Assembly (NCBI GenBank): GCA_011053095.1
Contig: DRHS01000020.1
Location: 1-34,180, forward strand
DNA length: 34,180 nucleotides
Source of the DNA: Bacteroides sp.
Lineage (GTDB): Bacteria; Bacteroidota; Bacteroidia; Bacteroidales; SM23-62
Reading direction: 5' to 3'
Shown here: in pieces, positions 8,788-18,066 of the stretch
Layout of the letters: every line of letters begins with the position of its first letter
Numbering within the stretch: the first letter of the stretch is position 1
Program-made: the position numbers and the translations under genes
Notes under the pieces: generated by a model
What the model saw: only the letters and a program-made list of their open reading frames with translations
What the model was told of the DNA's origin: nothing
The model's database searches: none

Positions 8788-11700
8788 ATGAGATACATGG
8801 GATTGCTTGTCTGGATGCTCTTCTTAACACTGCCTCTCTTTGGAGATCAAAAAGACTACTTTTTCGAACAGATTTCGACCGATGAAGGTTTTTCATACAA
8901 TGCCATTAAAACTATCGTTGAAGATAAACATGGCTTTGTGTGGTTTGGTAGCAACAATGGGCTCTATTTTTATAATACGGCCCGGGTCACCAAATACACA
9001 TTCGATCCCATGAAGGATGATTCGCCCCCCTCCAATGTTATAAACAAGCTTTATAAAGACGGGTTTGACAGGATATGGATCTGTACGGAGAATGGTGTTT
9101 GCTATTTCAATGAACAAAGCGATTCCTTCGTCCGCCTGAAATTGATAGAGAGCAGTGATTACCTGAACTCCCCGGCGGTAAGTTCCATTGTGCAATACTC
9201 AGATACGAATTATCTGATTGTAATCAACGGGCGATTGCACGCGTTTAACATTAACGATCTGGTATTGAAGAAAGTGAGCATCGGAGATGAAAAAGCCGAA
9301 ATAAGCTACCTCGGAAAAAATGAAAAACATAATATCTATGTGGGGACATCAGCCGGACAGCTCTTTGTTAATACAACCTCAATTTCAGATTTTGAACTCA
9401 TATACAGTTCCAAATCAGGATCCGTCAGAACCCTTGGTTTCATTAACAACAATCTCTGGATCGCACTGGCAGATCATGGCATTGAGGTTATAAGCACTGA
9501 CGGAGTGCTTCAAACGCGCTACAGGGAGGAATATACGGGGGTACATCACATTCCACACAACAGTGTACGGAAAATTATACAGCGAAAAAATGGAGAAATA
9601 TGGATCGGCACCTATAATGGGATAGCGATTATTACTCCATCGGGTAATCAAGTCATAAAGCATGATCCCTATAACGGGCTTCCTCATAACAGCATTTATG
9701 AATTATACATTGGCAAAAATGATGGTGTATGGGTTGGTACCTGGTCAGGAGGCCTGGCATATTACAGTGATTATAATTACAAATTCCCTCACATCAGAAT
9801 CATTAAGGACAATGTCCCCATTTCAAACAGTGTCATTGCATCTTTTACTGAAGACAGTGACGGCACTATATGGGTGGGCAGCGAAACAAATGGAATATTA
9901 AGCTTTGATCCTGAAAAAAAGATCCCGGTTAAAAGTACTGTAAATGGAGATCGCTGGCCCATTGCACGAATCAAATCCTTATGTACAGATAAGCAAGGCA
10001 AGCGGTGGATTGGAACATTTCAGGAGGGTTTATGGTATAGGGAGGATAATAGAATCCGGATGGCCGGCAGCGAATTGAATAGATGCATCATTTCATCGCT
10101 ATGCCCTGTTGATAGTGGGATCTGGGTGGGTACCCGGGAACAGGGATTAAAATTCTACCATACAAAAGAGGGTACTGTCGAAGATTATTTTGCTGAGGAG
10201 GATAAAATTGGATCGATCAGTTCAAATGGAATTTGGGATATTTTCCAGGATTCAAAAAATAATATCTGGATATGCTCTGATTTTGGGTTAACCGTAAAAT
10301 ATCAACATGAATCCCATTTTACACGGTATTACAACAATGAGAATGCAAATAGCTTAAGCCGGAATTTTACCTATACGATTACCGAAGACCAAAATGGTAA
10401 AATATGGATTGGCACCAACGGAGGGGGTATTGATATTTTCGATCCGGAAAACCAAACATTCAGGGAATTCAGGTTGAATGCTGCCATTCAAAATGCCGAT
10501 GTTTACAGTATTATAATTGACCTGCAGGAAAATATATGGTTTTCAAGCAATCAGGGTATTTACGTTTATAATACAAAAAACGGTACACTCCAACAGTTTA
10601 CAGAACAAGATGATCTGCTGGGAGCCAGGTTTCGGCCTAATTCAGGATTCATACATTCATCAGGGAAACTGTTTTTTGGGGGAGCCAACGGATTCAATAT
10701 GATTGATCCAACTGTTGTTAAAGAAAATCCAATCGTACCGGATGTTTATTTATCCGATCTATTAATCAATAACCAAACAATTAATAATTTCAAAACAAGG
10801 TATGTCAATACTGAATCTCCTGCTGAAATTGAACGCCTGGAATTAACATATAATCAAAATTCTTTGAGTTTTGAATTTGCTGCTAATAATTTCATTAAAT
10901 CAGCGGAAAACAGGTTCAGGTACAGGATGATAAATTACCTCGACGAATGGATAGAAATTGAACAGGGGAATGACGTTTCGTTTACAAAAATCCCCCCTGG
11001 AAAATATACAATGCAATTACTGGCATCAAACAATGATGGTTTATGGAGCAAAACTCCCAAAGAGATTCAATTAATAATACATCCACCTTTTTGGAGAACT
11101 TGGTATGCCTATTGTTTTTACTCTATCTCTTTTTCAATGATATTAATCTTTGTATTAAGGGCCCGAAGGCGAATAATTTCTGAAAGATATAAACATGCTG
11201 CTGATGAATTTCTCTTTTCTGAGAAGGTTAAGTTTTTTACCAACGTATCCCATGAGTTCAGAACACCTCTAACGCTTATTCTTTCACCCCTCGATCGATT
11301 GATTAAGGAACATCGCCACGCTCCGGCTACGACCGATCATCTGAAGGTAATAAAACGGAATGCTGACAGACTTTTGTGTCTCACCAACCAGATGCTCGAT
11401 TTCCGGTTAATTGAATTGAATAAAGTCAGGTTACAAATTGAGAATTGTGATATTGTAAGCTTGTGCAAAGATGTATATGACTGTTTTGAATATCAGATAT
11501 CCGAGAAACAGATCAATTGCATTTTCACCTCTCCTTATAAATCATTGGTCCTGCCCCTTGATCCTGAAAAAATTAAAAAGGCCATTTTTAACATATTGTC
11601 TAATGCCCTGAAGTATTCGCATGAAAAAGGGCAGATCATTCTATCATTAGAACAAAAAACAGTTGTGGAAGATAGCTATTCGGATGTTTTCTGTGTCGGA

Positions 11701-12792
11701 AAGAAGTTTTCAGGAGAATCACTGGAGATAAAGGTTAAGGATAATGGCAAAGGGATTAACGCGGAAGTTCTACCCCATATCTTCGACCGATTTGTCTTTG
11801 ATAATAAAAACGACCAGACAGGCACCGGGATAGGTTTGCATATCTGTCAGGAATACATCCAGTTGCATCAGGGAAATATTTTGGTGACTTCAGAAACGGG
11901 CAAGGGTGCCACTTTTGCTATAAATATACCAGTTACAAGTGATATTGATATTACCGAAGAGACAACTATTATTCAATATCATTTTGACCAGATTCAGGAA
12001 GAGGAGGGGGTAATGTCCATAGATGTGAAACCCACCCATAAGAATAAGATTATCCTGTTTGCGGAAGATAACGATGAACTAAGGATTTATTACAAGAATA
12101 TACTTTCATCAGCTTATAGAGTTCTCTCAGCAAAAAATGGACAACAGGCCTTTGAAATAGCCCGGGAGGTAATTCCAGATCTAATTATCTCAGATATTAT
12201 GATGCCTGGAATTGGAGGATTGGAACTTATTGATAAAATCAGGGAGACTAAAAAAACGAAGCACATACCGATTATTCTGCTTACTGCCCTGGGAGATGAT
12301 AAATCTAAAATTGAGAGTATGCAGAAAGGTGCCGACGATTTCATCACCAAACCGGTTAAAGAGGAATACTTGTTTGCCAAGATTAAAAACATTTTCAGCA
12401 AAATTGAGGAATTAAAGCAGCAATACGAAGCACAAGGGAACGAAGCTGTTTTGACATCCCTGGGAAAAGAATCATTCGTTGAAAAGGCAGAAAAAATAGT
12501 CATTGAGAACCTTCAAAATCCCAATTTTGATATTGAGGAATTCGCCTCCGTGCTAAATCTAAGCAGAAGTTCATTCCATCGGAAACTTAAGGCTGCGATC
12601 AACCTGGGCCCTTCAGAATTTGTACGGGATATCAGGTTGAAAAAGGCTGTTGAACTGATAAAGAAAGGTGACCTGAACATGGATGAAGTTGGTTTCCTTG
12701 TTGGCTTCAACTCACAATCTTACTTTATACGCTCATTTAAGGCAAAATATGGTAAAACCCCAACTGCATTTAAAGCTGATTTGCCAGATTAG
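8788..12792 (+). CDS. Hybrid two-component system (HTCS) regulator of the PUL
   Basis: A 1334-residue one-protein signalling system. The ATG at 8788 gives MRYMGLLVWMLFLTLPLFG, a good signal peptide; the frame is open further upstream only from a TTG. Domains in order: two periplasmic propellers built from repeats like GFVWFGSNNGLYFYN and KIWIGTNGGGIDIFD (about 30-690), a Y_Y_Y domain (about 700-765), one membrane segment (about 772-795), HisKA with phospho-acceptor His822 in SHEFRTPLTL, a HATPase with DNGKG and GTGIGLHI, a receiver with Asp1136 in IISDIMMPG, and a C-terminal AraC-type DNA-binding domain (about 1245-1334). Residues for both phosphotransfer steps are present. Such proteins bind an oligosaccharide in the periplasm and activate PUL transcription. 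It is divergent from the T9SS gene and next to operator copy A. The ligand is probably an ulvan-type oligosaccharide (inference). Confidence 0.95.
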   Translation: MRYMGLLVWMLFLTLPLFGDQKDYFFEQISTDEGFSYNAIKTIVEDKHGFVWFGSNNGLYFYNTARVTKYTFDPMKDDSPPSNVINKLYKDGFDRIWICTENGVCYFNEQSDSFVRLKLIESSDYLNSPAVSSIVQYSDTNYLIVINGRLHAFNINDLVLKKVSIGDEKAEISYLGKNEKHNIYVGTSAGQLFVNTTSISDFELIYSSKSGSVRTLGFINNNLWIALADHGIEVISTDGVLQTRYREEYTGVHHIPHNSVRKIIQRKNGEIWIGTYNGIAIITPSGNQVIKHDPYNGLPHNSIYELYIGKNDGVWVGTWSGGLAYYSDYNYKFPHIRIIKDNVPISNSVIASFTEDSDGTIWVGSETNGILSFDPEKKIPVKSTVNGDRWPIARIKSLCTDKQGKRWIGTFQEGLWYREDNRIRMAGSELNRCIISSLCPVDSGIWVGTREQGLKFYHTKEGTVEDYFAEEDKIGSISSNGIWDIFQDSKNNIWICSDFGLTVKYQHESHFTRYYNNENANSLSRNFTYTITEDQNGKIWIGTNGGGIDIFDPENQTFREFRLNAAIQNADVYSIIIDLQENIWFSSNQGIYVYNTKNGTLQQFTEQDDLLGARFRPNSGFIHSSGKLFFGGANGFNMIDPTVVKENPIVPDVYLSDLLINNQTINNFKTRYVNTESPAEIERLELTYNQNSLSFEFAANNFIKSAENRFRYRMINYLDEWIEIEQGNDVSFTKIPPGKYTMQLLASNNDGLWSKTPKEIQLIIHPPFWRTWYAYCFYSISFSMILIFVLRARRRIISERYKHAADEFLFSEKVKFFTNVSHEFRTPLTLILSPLDRLIKEHRHAPATTDHLKVIKRNADRLLCLTNQMLDFRLIELNKVRLQIENCDIVSLCKDVYDCFEYQISEKQINCIFTSPYKSLVLPLDPEKIKKAIFNILSNALKYSHEKGQIILSLEQKTVVEDSYSDVFCVGKKFSGESLEIKVKDNGKGINAEVLPHIFDRFVFDNKNDQTGTGIGLHICQEYIQLHQGNILVTSETGKGATFAINIPVTSDIDITEETTIIQYHFDQIQEEEGVMSIDVKPTHKNKIILFAEDNDELRIYYKNILSSAYRVLSAKNGQQAFEIAREVIPDLIISDIMMPGIGGLELIDKIRETKKTKHIPIILLTALGDDKSKIESMQKGADDFITKPVKEEYLFAKIKNIFSKIEELKQQYEAQGNEAVLTSLGKESFVEKAEKIVIENLQNPNFDIEEFASVLNLSRSSFHRKLKAAINLGPSEFVRDIRLKKAVELIKKGDLNMDEVGFLVGFNSQSYFIRSFKAKYGKTPTAFKADLPD

Positions 12793-12842
12793 ATTAAGGA
12801 TTCCTTCTTGTTTCTTCAATAGCCACGTAGCGAATTACATCA

Positions 12843-14294
12843 TTATCTTAATTTAAAATCCAGAATTCGCAATGTTGTTGGTTCATGTTTTTCAGGACTC
12901 TCCTGCACCATTACGGAGAGAATTTCATCCTCATTCCATCGATGAGTATCACCCAGCATCTCATTCATGAATGGACCCTTCTCCGTATGTATAACTTTCC
13001 AATCATTCCATTCTGCTTTGGCTGTTGCTGCCATTATAACGAGTTCACCTTCCGTAAAATATACCTCTCGCTCCATGGATGCCGATGACATTTTGCTACC
13101 ATATATCAAATATGCATTATTATTTTTATCCAGAAATAACTTCGGTCGATTTCCCGCTACTACAGGTAGCTCCCTGTGTTGCCAGATACCATCATCTGCT
13201 CTCCAGTAATGATGGTAACGACGTGCTGCAGGTGATCCCCATCTTGTCTCCAGGGGTATTACTCCGGCTGCTTCAAAAGTCTCATCTGAACAATGCCACA
13301 TCACAGTGTGAATGTGGCCCTCAGAGTCCACGGACTGACCGTGCGTATTCATTAAACCGTATTTTCGACTAATATCTGCAACCTTTATTTCTGGCGAATT
13401 CAGGGAGATCACATTTATTAATGTTTCTCCTGCATTATTACACCAGGAGAATCCACCATCGGTGCTATAGGCATACATTAGATCGTGATTAGATCCTTGT
13501 GTAGCTTTTTCGCGCCACACCCATGTGGTATGCAGTTTTTTATCCGGTCCGTAAGTATAACCATTCGGATAAGAACCCCGGGAACTGCTTTCTCCCACAT
13601 CGTCCGAAAAATTACCCAAATGAGAGTCAATCTGACGCGTATTCCTCCACAGACCTTCAGAGGGATCATAATCCACCACCATTCTATTTCCGTTTGCTGA
13701 ACCGCTCCTTCTGTAAAAAAGTTGTAATCCTCCATCGGGCGTCTGAACAAAACGCTGATAAGTTATTGATTTTACGGGTATCCCCTTTTCCAGTTCTGTT
13801 AGAATATCTCCAAAAAGAGAAACGTCCCACTCAACCGATTCAGGGTGGGTGGCTATCTCAACTTTTGATATACGATAATGAAGCTCATTCGCATGATGAT
13901 CGAAGGCTAAGTGAATGCTGCCATCCGCAGGGCAAATGCCAAGGGAAATGGTATTGTGTGCATCATTAACGGTAAACACATAATTCTTGAAACGAATGAT
14001 TTCCCACCTTCCTTCGGGCAGTTCCCGCCTTGCGACGCAAACGTGTCTGTTTCCATCATAATACCCGAGGTACTGGTAATTATTGTATGTAATCAGGGCA
14101 TCTTGCTGGAAAGACTGTCCGTTGATACTATTACCAAACCTCATCACCCCATACTGAACATCCCCCAATACCAGGGCTTGATTATCCACTATGGAATCAT
14201 TAATTTTATTTACACTAAAATCCCTGCATCCTGATAAAAGGACAGTACTAAAGATAGATACTAAGAGTATACTCCTAATTTCAAGTCCTTTCAT
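12843..14294 (-). CDS. Ulvan-lyase-like BNR_4 beta-propeller lipoprotein (PL24/PL25-type candidate)
   Basis: A 483-residue lipoprotein with an excellent lipobox (STVLLSGC, Cys23), so it is probably on the cell surface. The body is a BNR_4 seven-bladed propeller. The key stretch NDAHNTISLGICPADGSIHL then AFDHH gives His113 and His133, followed by Tyr179 (SITYQRF) and Arg195 (LFYRRSG). The 20/46/16 spacing closely follows the His/His/Tyr/Arg catalytic set I recall for a PL25 ulvan lyase (20/45/16). I therefore call it a likely endo-acting lyase making unsaturated uronate ends, the substrate type of GH105. It is 33 bp downstream of the GH88-like gene and presumably shares its promoter and operator copy B. 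It is convergent with the HTCS gene (50 bp gap). A non-lyase BNR_4 protein remains possible. Confidence 0.75.
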   Translation of the reverse strand: MKGLEIRSILLVSIFSTVLLSGCRDFSVNKINDSIVDNQALVLGDVQYGVMRFGNSINGQSFQQDALITYNNYQYLGYYDGNRHVCVARRELPEGRWEIIRFKNYVFTVNDAHNTISLGICPADGSIHLAFDHHANELHYRISKVEIATHPESVEWDVSLFGDILTELEKGIPVKSITYQRFVQTPDGGLQLFYRRSGSANGNRMVVDYDPSEGLWRNTRQIDSHLGNFSDDVGESSSRGSYPNGYTYGPDKKLHTTWVWREKATQGSNHDLMYAYSTDGGFSWCNNAGETLINVISLNSPEIKVADISRKYGLMNTHGQSVDSEGHIHTVMWHCSDETFEAAGVIPLETRWGSPAARRYHHYWRADDGIWQHRELPVVAGNRPKLFLDKNNNAYLIYGSKMSSASMEREVYFTEGELVIMAATAKAEWNDWKVIHTEKGPFMNEMLGDTHRWNEDEILSVMVQESPEKHEPTTLRILDFKLR

Positions 14295-14327
14295 TTGATT
14301 AATGCTTTCCTGAAACTTAAAGCAAAG

Positions 14328-15458
14328 TTATACTTCTCGTAAATATTCAAATAAATAATAATACATCCTGAATGTATAATTATGGTAAGCGGAAATATCT
14401 TCATCGTCAAGCTCCTCAAGAACAGAATCGAATATGGTTTCGGCAATTTCTTCGTATTCGTTTTCTTCGTTACTGCCCATATTGTTAAATGCCAGGCAGA
14501 CAAATATCCTGGACAATAAATCTACTTTTCCTGCGACGCTTGACTGCAACAGTATTTGCGGCCTGCTTTCCCCCTTGACATCATCGAATACGGCGGTAAA
14601 TAACACGGCCAGGTTTTCAGTAAAGTCTTGATACCTGACGATCTCAATTTCATTACCAAGTACGGTGAAAGCATAAAAGCAAAGAGCAAGCCTGTAACAA
14701 TCCTGTGTACTGAGATCTTCAAGTTCACCGAAATGCTGTGGCTGTTCCCAGTTTGCCAGTCCAAAATACAGCTCATTCGAACGATTGTATTGAAAATGCA
14801 GATTGTAGATGCTTTGAGAATTATCAATTGCCAGACGTCTGTAAACAGGATCCCCTGTTTCTTTTGTCGTGAAAAGCAATAGCTGATTTTCAAGCAGCTT
14901 TTCAAAACTTGAATCACCATATATCCCTGTGTTGCCAATCGGCTCACTGCTTTTTTCCTCTGCAAGGATATGATGAGAAAGCAATTTTAACAGCGTTGTC
15001 TTGTATTGCTGATTCCCGGTGATGAGAAAGGAATTCATAAAGACTCCTTGTATGATTTCATCATCGTCGGGGCTTCCGGAAATCTTTCCCTCGATTAATA
15101 ATCGACTGTATTCCTCAGCATACTCTTTCCATCTCGATTTGCCGTTTAATGCATATAGTTGCCAGAGGGTAGCAGGGAAGAATTGTACATTTTTATCATT
15201 TTGGAACATACTTATGCATGCAGGATTATCCGGAAGATCCTCGTCTATCTGAAAGGCAGACAGTTTAAATCCGGGAGTCCGTAATTCATTAATATATCGA
15301 AGATAGGATTTTATTGCCCTCTTTTCAGAAGTACGGAAAACACTCTTTTGACGAATAGAGATCATCTCTTCTGAATTGCAGGCAGACAGCATGAGAATAA
15401 ACACACCAATACTGAATACCCAAAGATGTTTTACCCTGAAATTATACAAATCTGACAT
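14328..15458 (-). CDS. GH88-like alpha/alpha-toroid lipoprotein, possibly catalytically degenerate
   Basis: A 376-residue lipoprotein (FILMLSAC, Cys27). It is helix-rich and shows a GH88 unsaturated glucuronyl hydrolase pattern: FFPATLWQLYALNGKSRW (93-110), MNSFLITGNQQY (141-152) and LLENQLLLFTTKETGDPVYR (188-207), the last resembling the MMNLxLLxWAAKETGDPKY block. In GH88 a catalytic Asp opens that block (IID); here the aligned residues are SFE (184-186). The other catalytic Asp, from the HDLGF block, is not matched at the corresponding place before MNSF. The normal SxWaRGQxW motif is reduced to DCYRLALCFY. It may be a pseudoenzyme, a binding protein or a diverged hydrolase. The first gene of the minus-strand pair, it is read from a -7-like box at 15478-15485 and operator copy B, with a leader of about 13 nt. 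Confidence 0.6.
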   Translation of the reverse strand: MSDLYNFRVKHLWVFSIGVFILMLSACNSEEMISIRQKSVFRTSEKRAIKSYLRYINELRTPGFKLSAFQIDEDLPDNPACISMFQNDKNVQFFPATLWQLYALNGKSRWKEYAEEYSRLLIEGKISGSPDDDEIIQGVFMNSFLITGNQQYKTTLLKLLSHHILAEEKSSEPIGNTGIYGDSSFEKLLENQLLLFTTKETGDPVYRRLAIDNSQSIYNLHFQYNRSNELYFGLANWEQPQHFGELEDLSTQDCYRLALCFYAFTVLGNEIEIVRYQDFTENLAVLFTAVFDDVKGESRPQILLQSSVAGKVDLLSRIFVCLAFNNMGSNEENEYEEIAETIFDSVLEELDDEDISAYHNYTFRMYYYLFEYLREV

Positions 15459-15477
15459 TCTGGTAAATAATTACATG

Positions 15478-15485
15478 CAATATTA
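15478..15485 (-). promoter_or_regulatory. -7-like promoter box of the GH88-like/lyase operon
   Basis: On the minus strand this reads TAATATTG followed by CATG, almost the same as the T9SS gene promoter. Its first T is 79 bp from the dyad centre 15564. The predicted transcription start is near 15471, about 13 nt before the ATG at 15458. Confidence 0.55.
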
Positions 15486-15539
15486 CTCCATTTAAAACAG
15501 ATGAAATGTGTGTGGATTATCAGATTTTTGAAGTCTATT

Positions 15540-15581
15540 GTCAATATTGAACTTATGTCACCATATGACCGAATTGTTCAA
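15540..15581. promoter_or_regulatory. Shared 42-bp operator, copy B (candidate HTCS-binding site)
   Basis: Same architecture as copy A: GTCAAT, two variable bases, TGAACTTATGTCAC (15540-15561), 13 variable bases, TGTTCAA (15575-15581). The outer arms TTGAAC (15547-15552) and GTTCAA (15576-15581) are a perfect 6-bp dyad centred on 15564; the inner arms are less symmetrical than in copy A. An extra GTTCAA half-site is at 15595-15600. The dyad lies exactly midway between the two divergent -7-like boxes (79 bp each way). Confidence 0.7.
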
Positions 15582-15642
15582 TTTTTAGCTATTTGTTCAA
15601 GGATCTGAATAGTTATTTTTATAAACACCTTTTATTTTGATG

Positions 15643-15650
15643 TATTCTTG
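15643..15650 (+). promoter_or_regulatory. -7-like promoter box of the FAS1-SusCD operon
   Basis: TATTCTTG followed by CAATG, a one-mismatch TAnnTTTG box that starts 79 bp from the dyad centre 15564, mirroring the minus-strand box at 15478-15485. The predicted transcription start is near 15657, upstream of both candidate starts of the first FAS1 gene. Confidence 0.5.
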
Positions 15651-15733
15651 CAATGTGAATCGGAAATATGATTAGCTTGGATCGCAGGTCAAGAAAGAGA
15701 AATAATAACATCGGGAAAGACAGAAATTCGAAT

Positions 15734-18055
15734 ATGGCTAACAATGCAAAGGATTTGTTGACAGGGGCAAAGATGTTTCTTATTGGAGCATCCGTATTCC
15801 TGGCTTCATGCAACAAATTTGAGGATATTGAAAAATATCAGCGTCCCGAATGGCTGGTTGGAAAAGTATACACACAAATTGAAGCGAGCCCGGAATTGTC
15901 AATGTTTGCTCAATTAATTGCGGAGGCCGGATATGATTCCATTCTGGACAAAACTGGAACCTATACCGTTTTTGCCCCCACCAATGAAGCCTTTGAATCC
16001 TATCTTGCCGAGAATGGACTGGGTTCAATCCAAAATATTACGGCCAAGGAAAAGGAAGAACTAGTCAAATTCCATGTTATTCAAATGCCCTGGAACAGAG
16101 ATCAACTCCAGGGACTCTCTTCAAAAGGATGGATAAGTGCCGATGACCTTACAAATGATAAACCTTTTGCATTCAAACGACAAACCATATTGAAAAACAA
16201 TAACAGAAGCTATCCCGTCAAGGTAGAAAGAGAGGGCCAGAATATATATGCAACTATTGTTCCTGAAGAAGATAGCGACGAGAACAGAGTGGTGTATTCA
16301 AATTCACGAAAGTATGCCCCCATATATTTTGACGATTTTCTTTCGGTTGCACAGCTTACTGGCGGTGATTACTCCTTCTATTTTAACCGGAATTATGAAC
16401 CTGGTAATATTTATTTTCTGGATGGGAAGGTTGTTGGTGAGGATATTTATGCTGACAACGGTTTTGTGTATATGATCGACCGGGTCACTGATCCACTGTT
16501 AAATGCTGAAGAATTAATGGATGCCGGAATTGGTTCTGAATCCTATTCAGAATTTAAATACCTGATTTATCTGAATTCTGATTTCTCCTCCAATGATGAG
16601 GCCACCATGGCTCAGGAAGGAGCCGACCAGGGTTTGGAAGTAGATCAATTATATGATTTAACCTATCCTGGCCTGGGATTTGACATACACCAGGAACTCA
16701 CCGTCAATCCCGAGCTTTCCAATGCTACTTCCCTGACCATAGAATATCATAATGGTTGCATTGCACCAACCAATACGGCCTTCCGGGAGTTTGCAGATAA
16801 CATCATGACCGGTCCGGGAAGATGGCCAAATATGGATGGTATTCCGGCAAATATCAAACGCTTAGTCGTGAACAGCCATATGTCCGGAAAACCGATTTAT
16901 CAACAGGAAGTCAGCAACGGTTTCATAAATGCCAACGGCGATTTTATCACTATTGATCCTTCCAGCATCATTCAGAAGAGCTTTGGGAGCAATGCCACGT
17001 TTATTGGGGTAAACAAGGTGATTACTCCAAAAGCGTTCTCAGGTGTGTCGGCCCCACTCTATTTGATTCCTGATTTCCAGAAATTTCTTGCTACCATGGA
17101 GTATTCCGGCTTGTTGCCAGCACTAAAACAGGAAGATTTGTCTTATTCGCTTTTTATTATGACTGACAAGACACTCATAATTGATGAGTCTTTGATTATA
17201 GATTGGCTGGACTGGAAGAAGGAGCGATTTAGAATAAGAGCGCTGGATCGAAGTGAGGATCCGGCCAAATACGTTACCCGGTCCAAGTCAGATATTTACG
17301 CTACCATGAATGCGCAGATTGCCATTGAACCATTGATGGGAGTCGCCCGGCTTGAATTCCTGGAAACCCTGGACGGAAGGCATTTGGTAATCAACAACAG
17401 CGATCATACCCTCACTGGTGGCGTCTCTTCCCAATTCGGTTACAATAATTCGGATTCTGCCATAACAGTGAATTACAATGAAATAGAGGGAGATTTTTTC
17501 AATGGAAAGGTATATGAAACAGACGGTTGGCTACGTTTTATAAAAAGTGATCTGCATTCGCAGTTATCCGGCTCAAAATTTCTGGATTTATTGATTAAAG
17601 CCAAAATGGCAACTCTATATGATATGCTATTTACCAATCCTGCTGATAGGTTTACTGTTTTTCTGCCATCGGCCGAAGCACTTGAGGCCGTTCAGGCAGA
17701 TACTCTTAGCGGTGATGAATTAAAAAACTTCATGAAGCTCCACTTTATAAAGGATGAGCTCATATTTACAGACGGAAGAAAACCACAGGGTCTTTATACA
17801 ACCATGAGCAGGGTGTTGACAGGCAATGCTTATCATTATCAGCAACTGAATCTTTCCCCCGGCATTAATGAAATATCCCTCCTTAATGACCAAGGGGAAG
17901 TGTATTATCAAATTGTTGAAACTCCAGGTGTTTCGAATATTATTTGTGCCCAAAAGAATAAGAACCATGAAACTGACCAATCCGGAGAGGACGAATCAGT
18001 ATATTTTACAGAAGCTGTTATTCATAAAATTGATACGGTCCTGATCGCATATTAA
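15734..18055 (+). CDS. Multi-domain fasciclin (FAS1) lipoprotein, first gene of the SusCD operon
   Basis: A 773-residue lipoprotein. The ATG at 15734 gives MANNAKDLLTGAKMFLIG then FLASC (Cys26), a clean lipoprotein signal; an in-frame ATG at 15668 would add 22 basic/polar residues and cannot be excluded, because the predicted promoter lies upstream of both. Four FAS1-like H1 motifs are visible: TYTVFAPTNEAF (near 76), GCIAPTNTAFREF (near 341), YSLFIMTDKTL (near 471) and FTVFLPSAEAL (near 640), with H2-like blocks such as LVKFHVIQ and LVVNSHMSG. FAS1 domains are adhesion or binding modules. In front of a SusC/SusD pair, the protein is best seen as a candidate surface glycan-binding or scaffold protein. 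It ends 11 bp before the first SusC gene. Confidence 0.85.
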   Translation: MANNAKDLLTGAKMFLIGASVFLASCNKFEDIEKYQRPEWLVGKVYTQIEASPELSMFAQLIAEAGYDSILDKTGTYTVFAPTNEAFESYLAENGLGSIQNITAKEKEELVKFHVIQMPWNRDQLQGLSSKGWISADDLTNDKPFAFKRQTILKNNNRSYPVKVEREGQNIYATIVPEEDSDENRVVYSNSRKYAPIYFDDFLSVAQLTGGDYSFYFNRNYEPGNIYFLDGKVVGEDIYADNGFVYMIDRVTDPLLNAEELMDAGIGSESYSEFKYLIYLNSDFSSNDEATMAQEGADQGLEVDQLYDLTYPGLGFDIHQELTVNPELSNATSLTIEYHNGCIAPTNTAFREFADNIMTGPGRWPNMDGIPANIKRLVVNSHMSGKPIYQQEVSNGFINANGDFITIDPSSIIQKSFGSNATFIGVNKVITPKAFSGVSAPLYLIPDFQKFLATMEYSGLLPALKQEDLSYSLFIMTDKTLIIDESLIIDWLDWKKERFRIRALDRSEDPAKYVTRSKSDIYATMNAQIAIEPLMGVARLEFLETLDGRHLVINNSDHTLTGGVSSQFGYNNSDSAITVNYNEIEGDFFNGKVYETDGWLRFIKSDLHSQLSGSKFLDLLIKAKMATLYDMLFTNPADRFTVFLPSAEALEAVQADTLSGDELKNFMKLHFIKDELIFTDGRKPQGLYTTMSRVLTGNAYHYQQLNLSPGINEISLLNDQGEVYYQIVETPGVSNIICAQKNKNHETDQSGEDESVYFTEAVIHKIDTVLIAY

Positions 18056-18066
18056 AGGCAGTAAGA

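Noticed and set aside
13523-13969. 148-codon open frame on the plus strand
   Set aside because: Antisense shadow of the lyase-like BNR_4 gene, with low-complexity, non-homologous composition.
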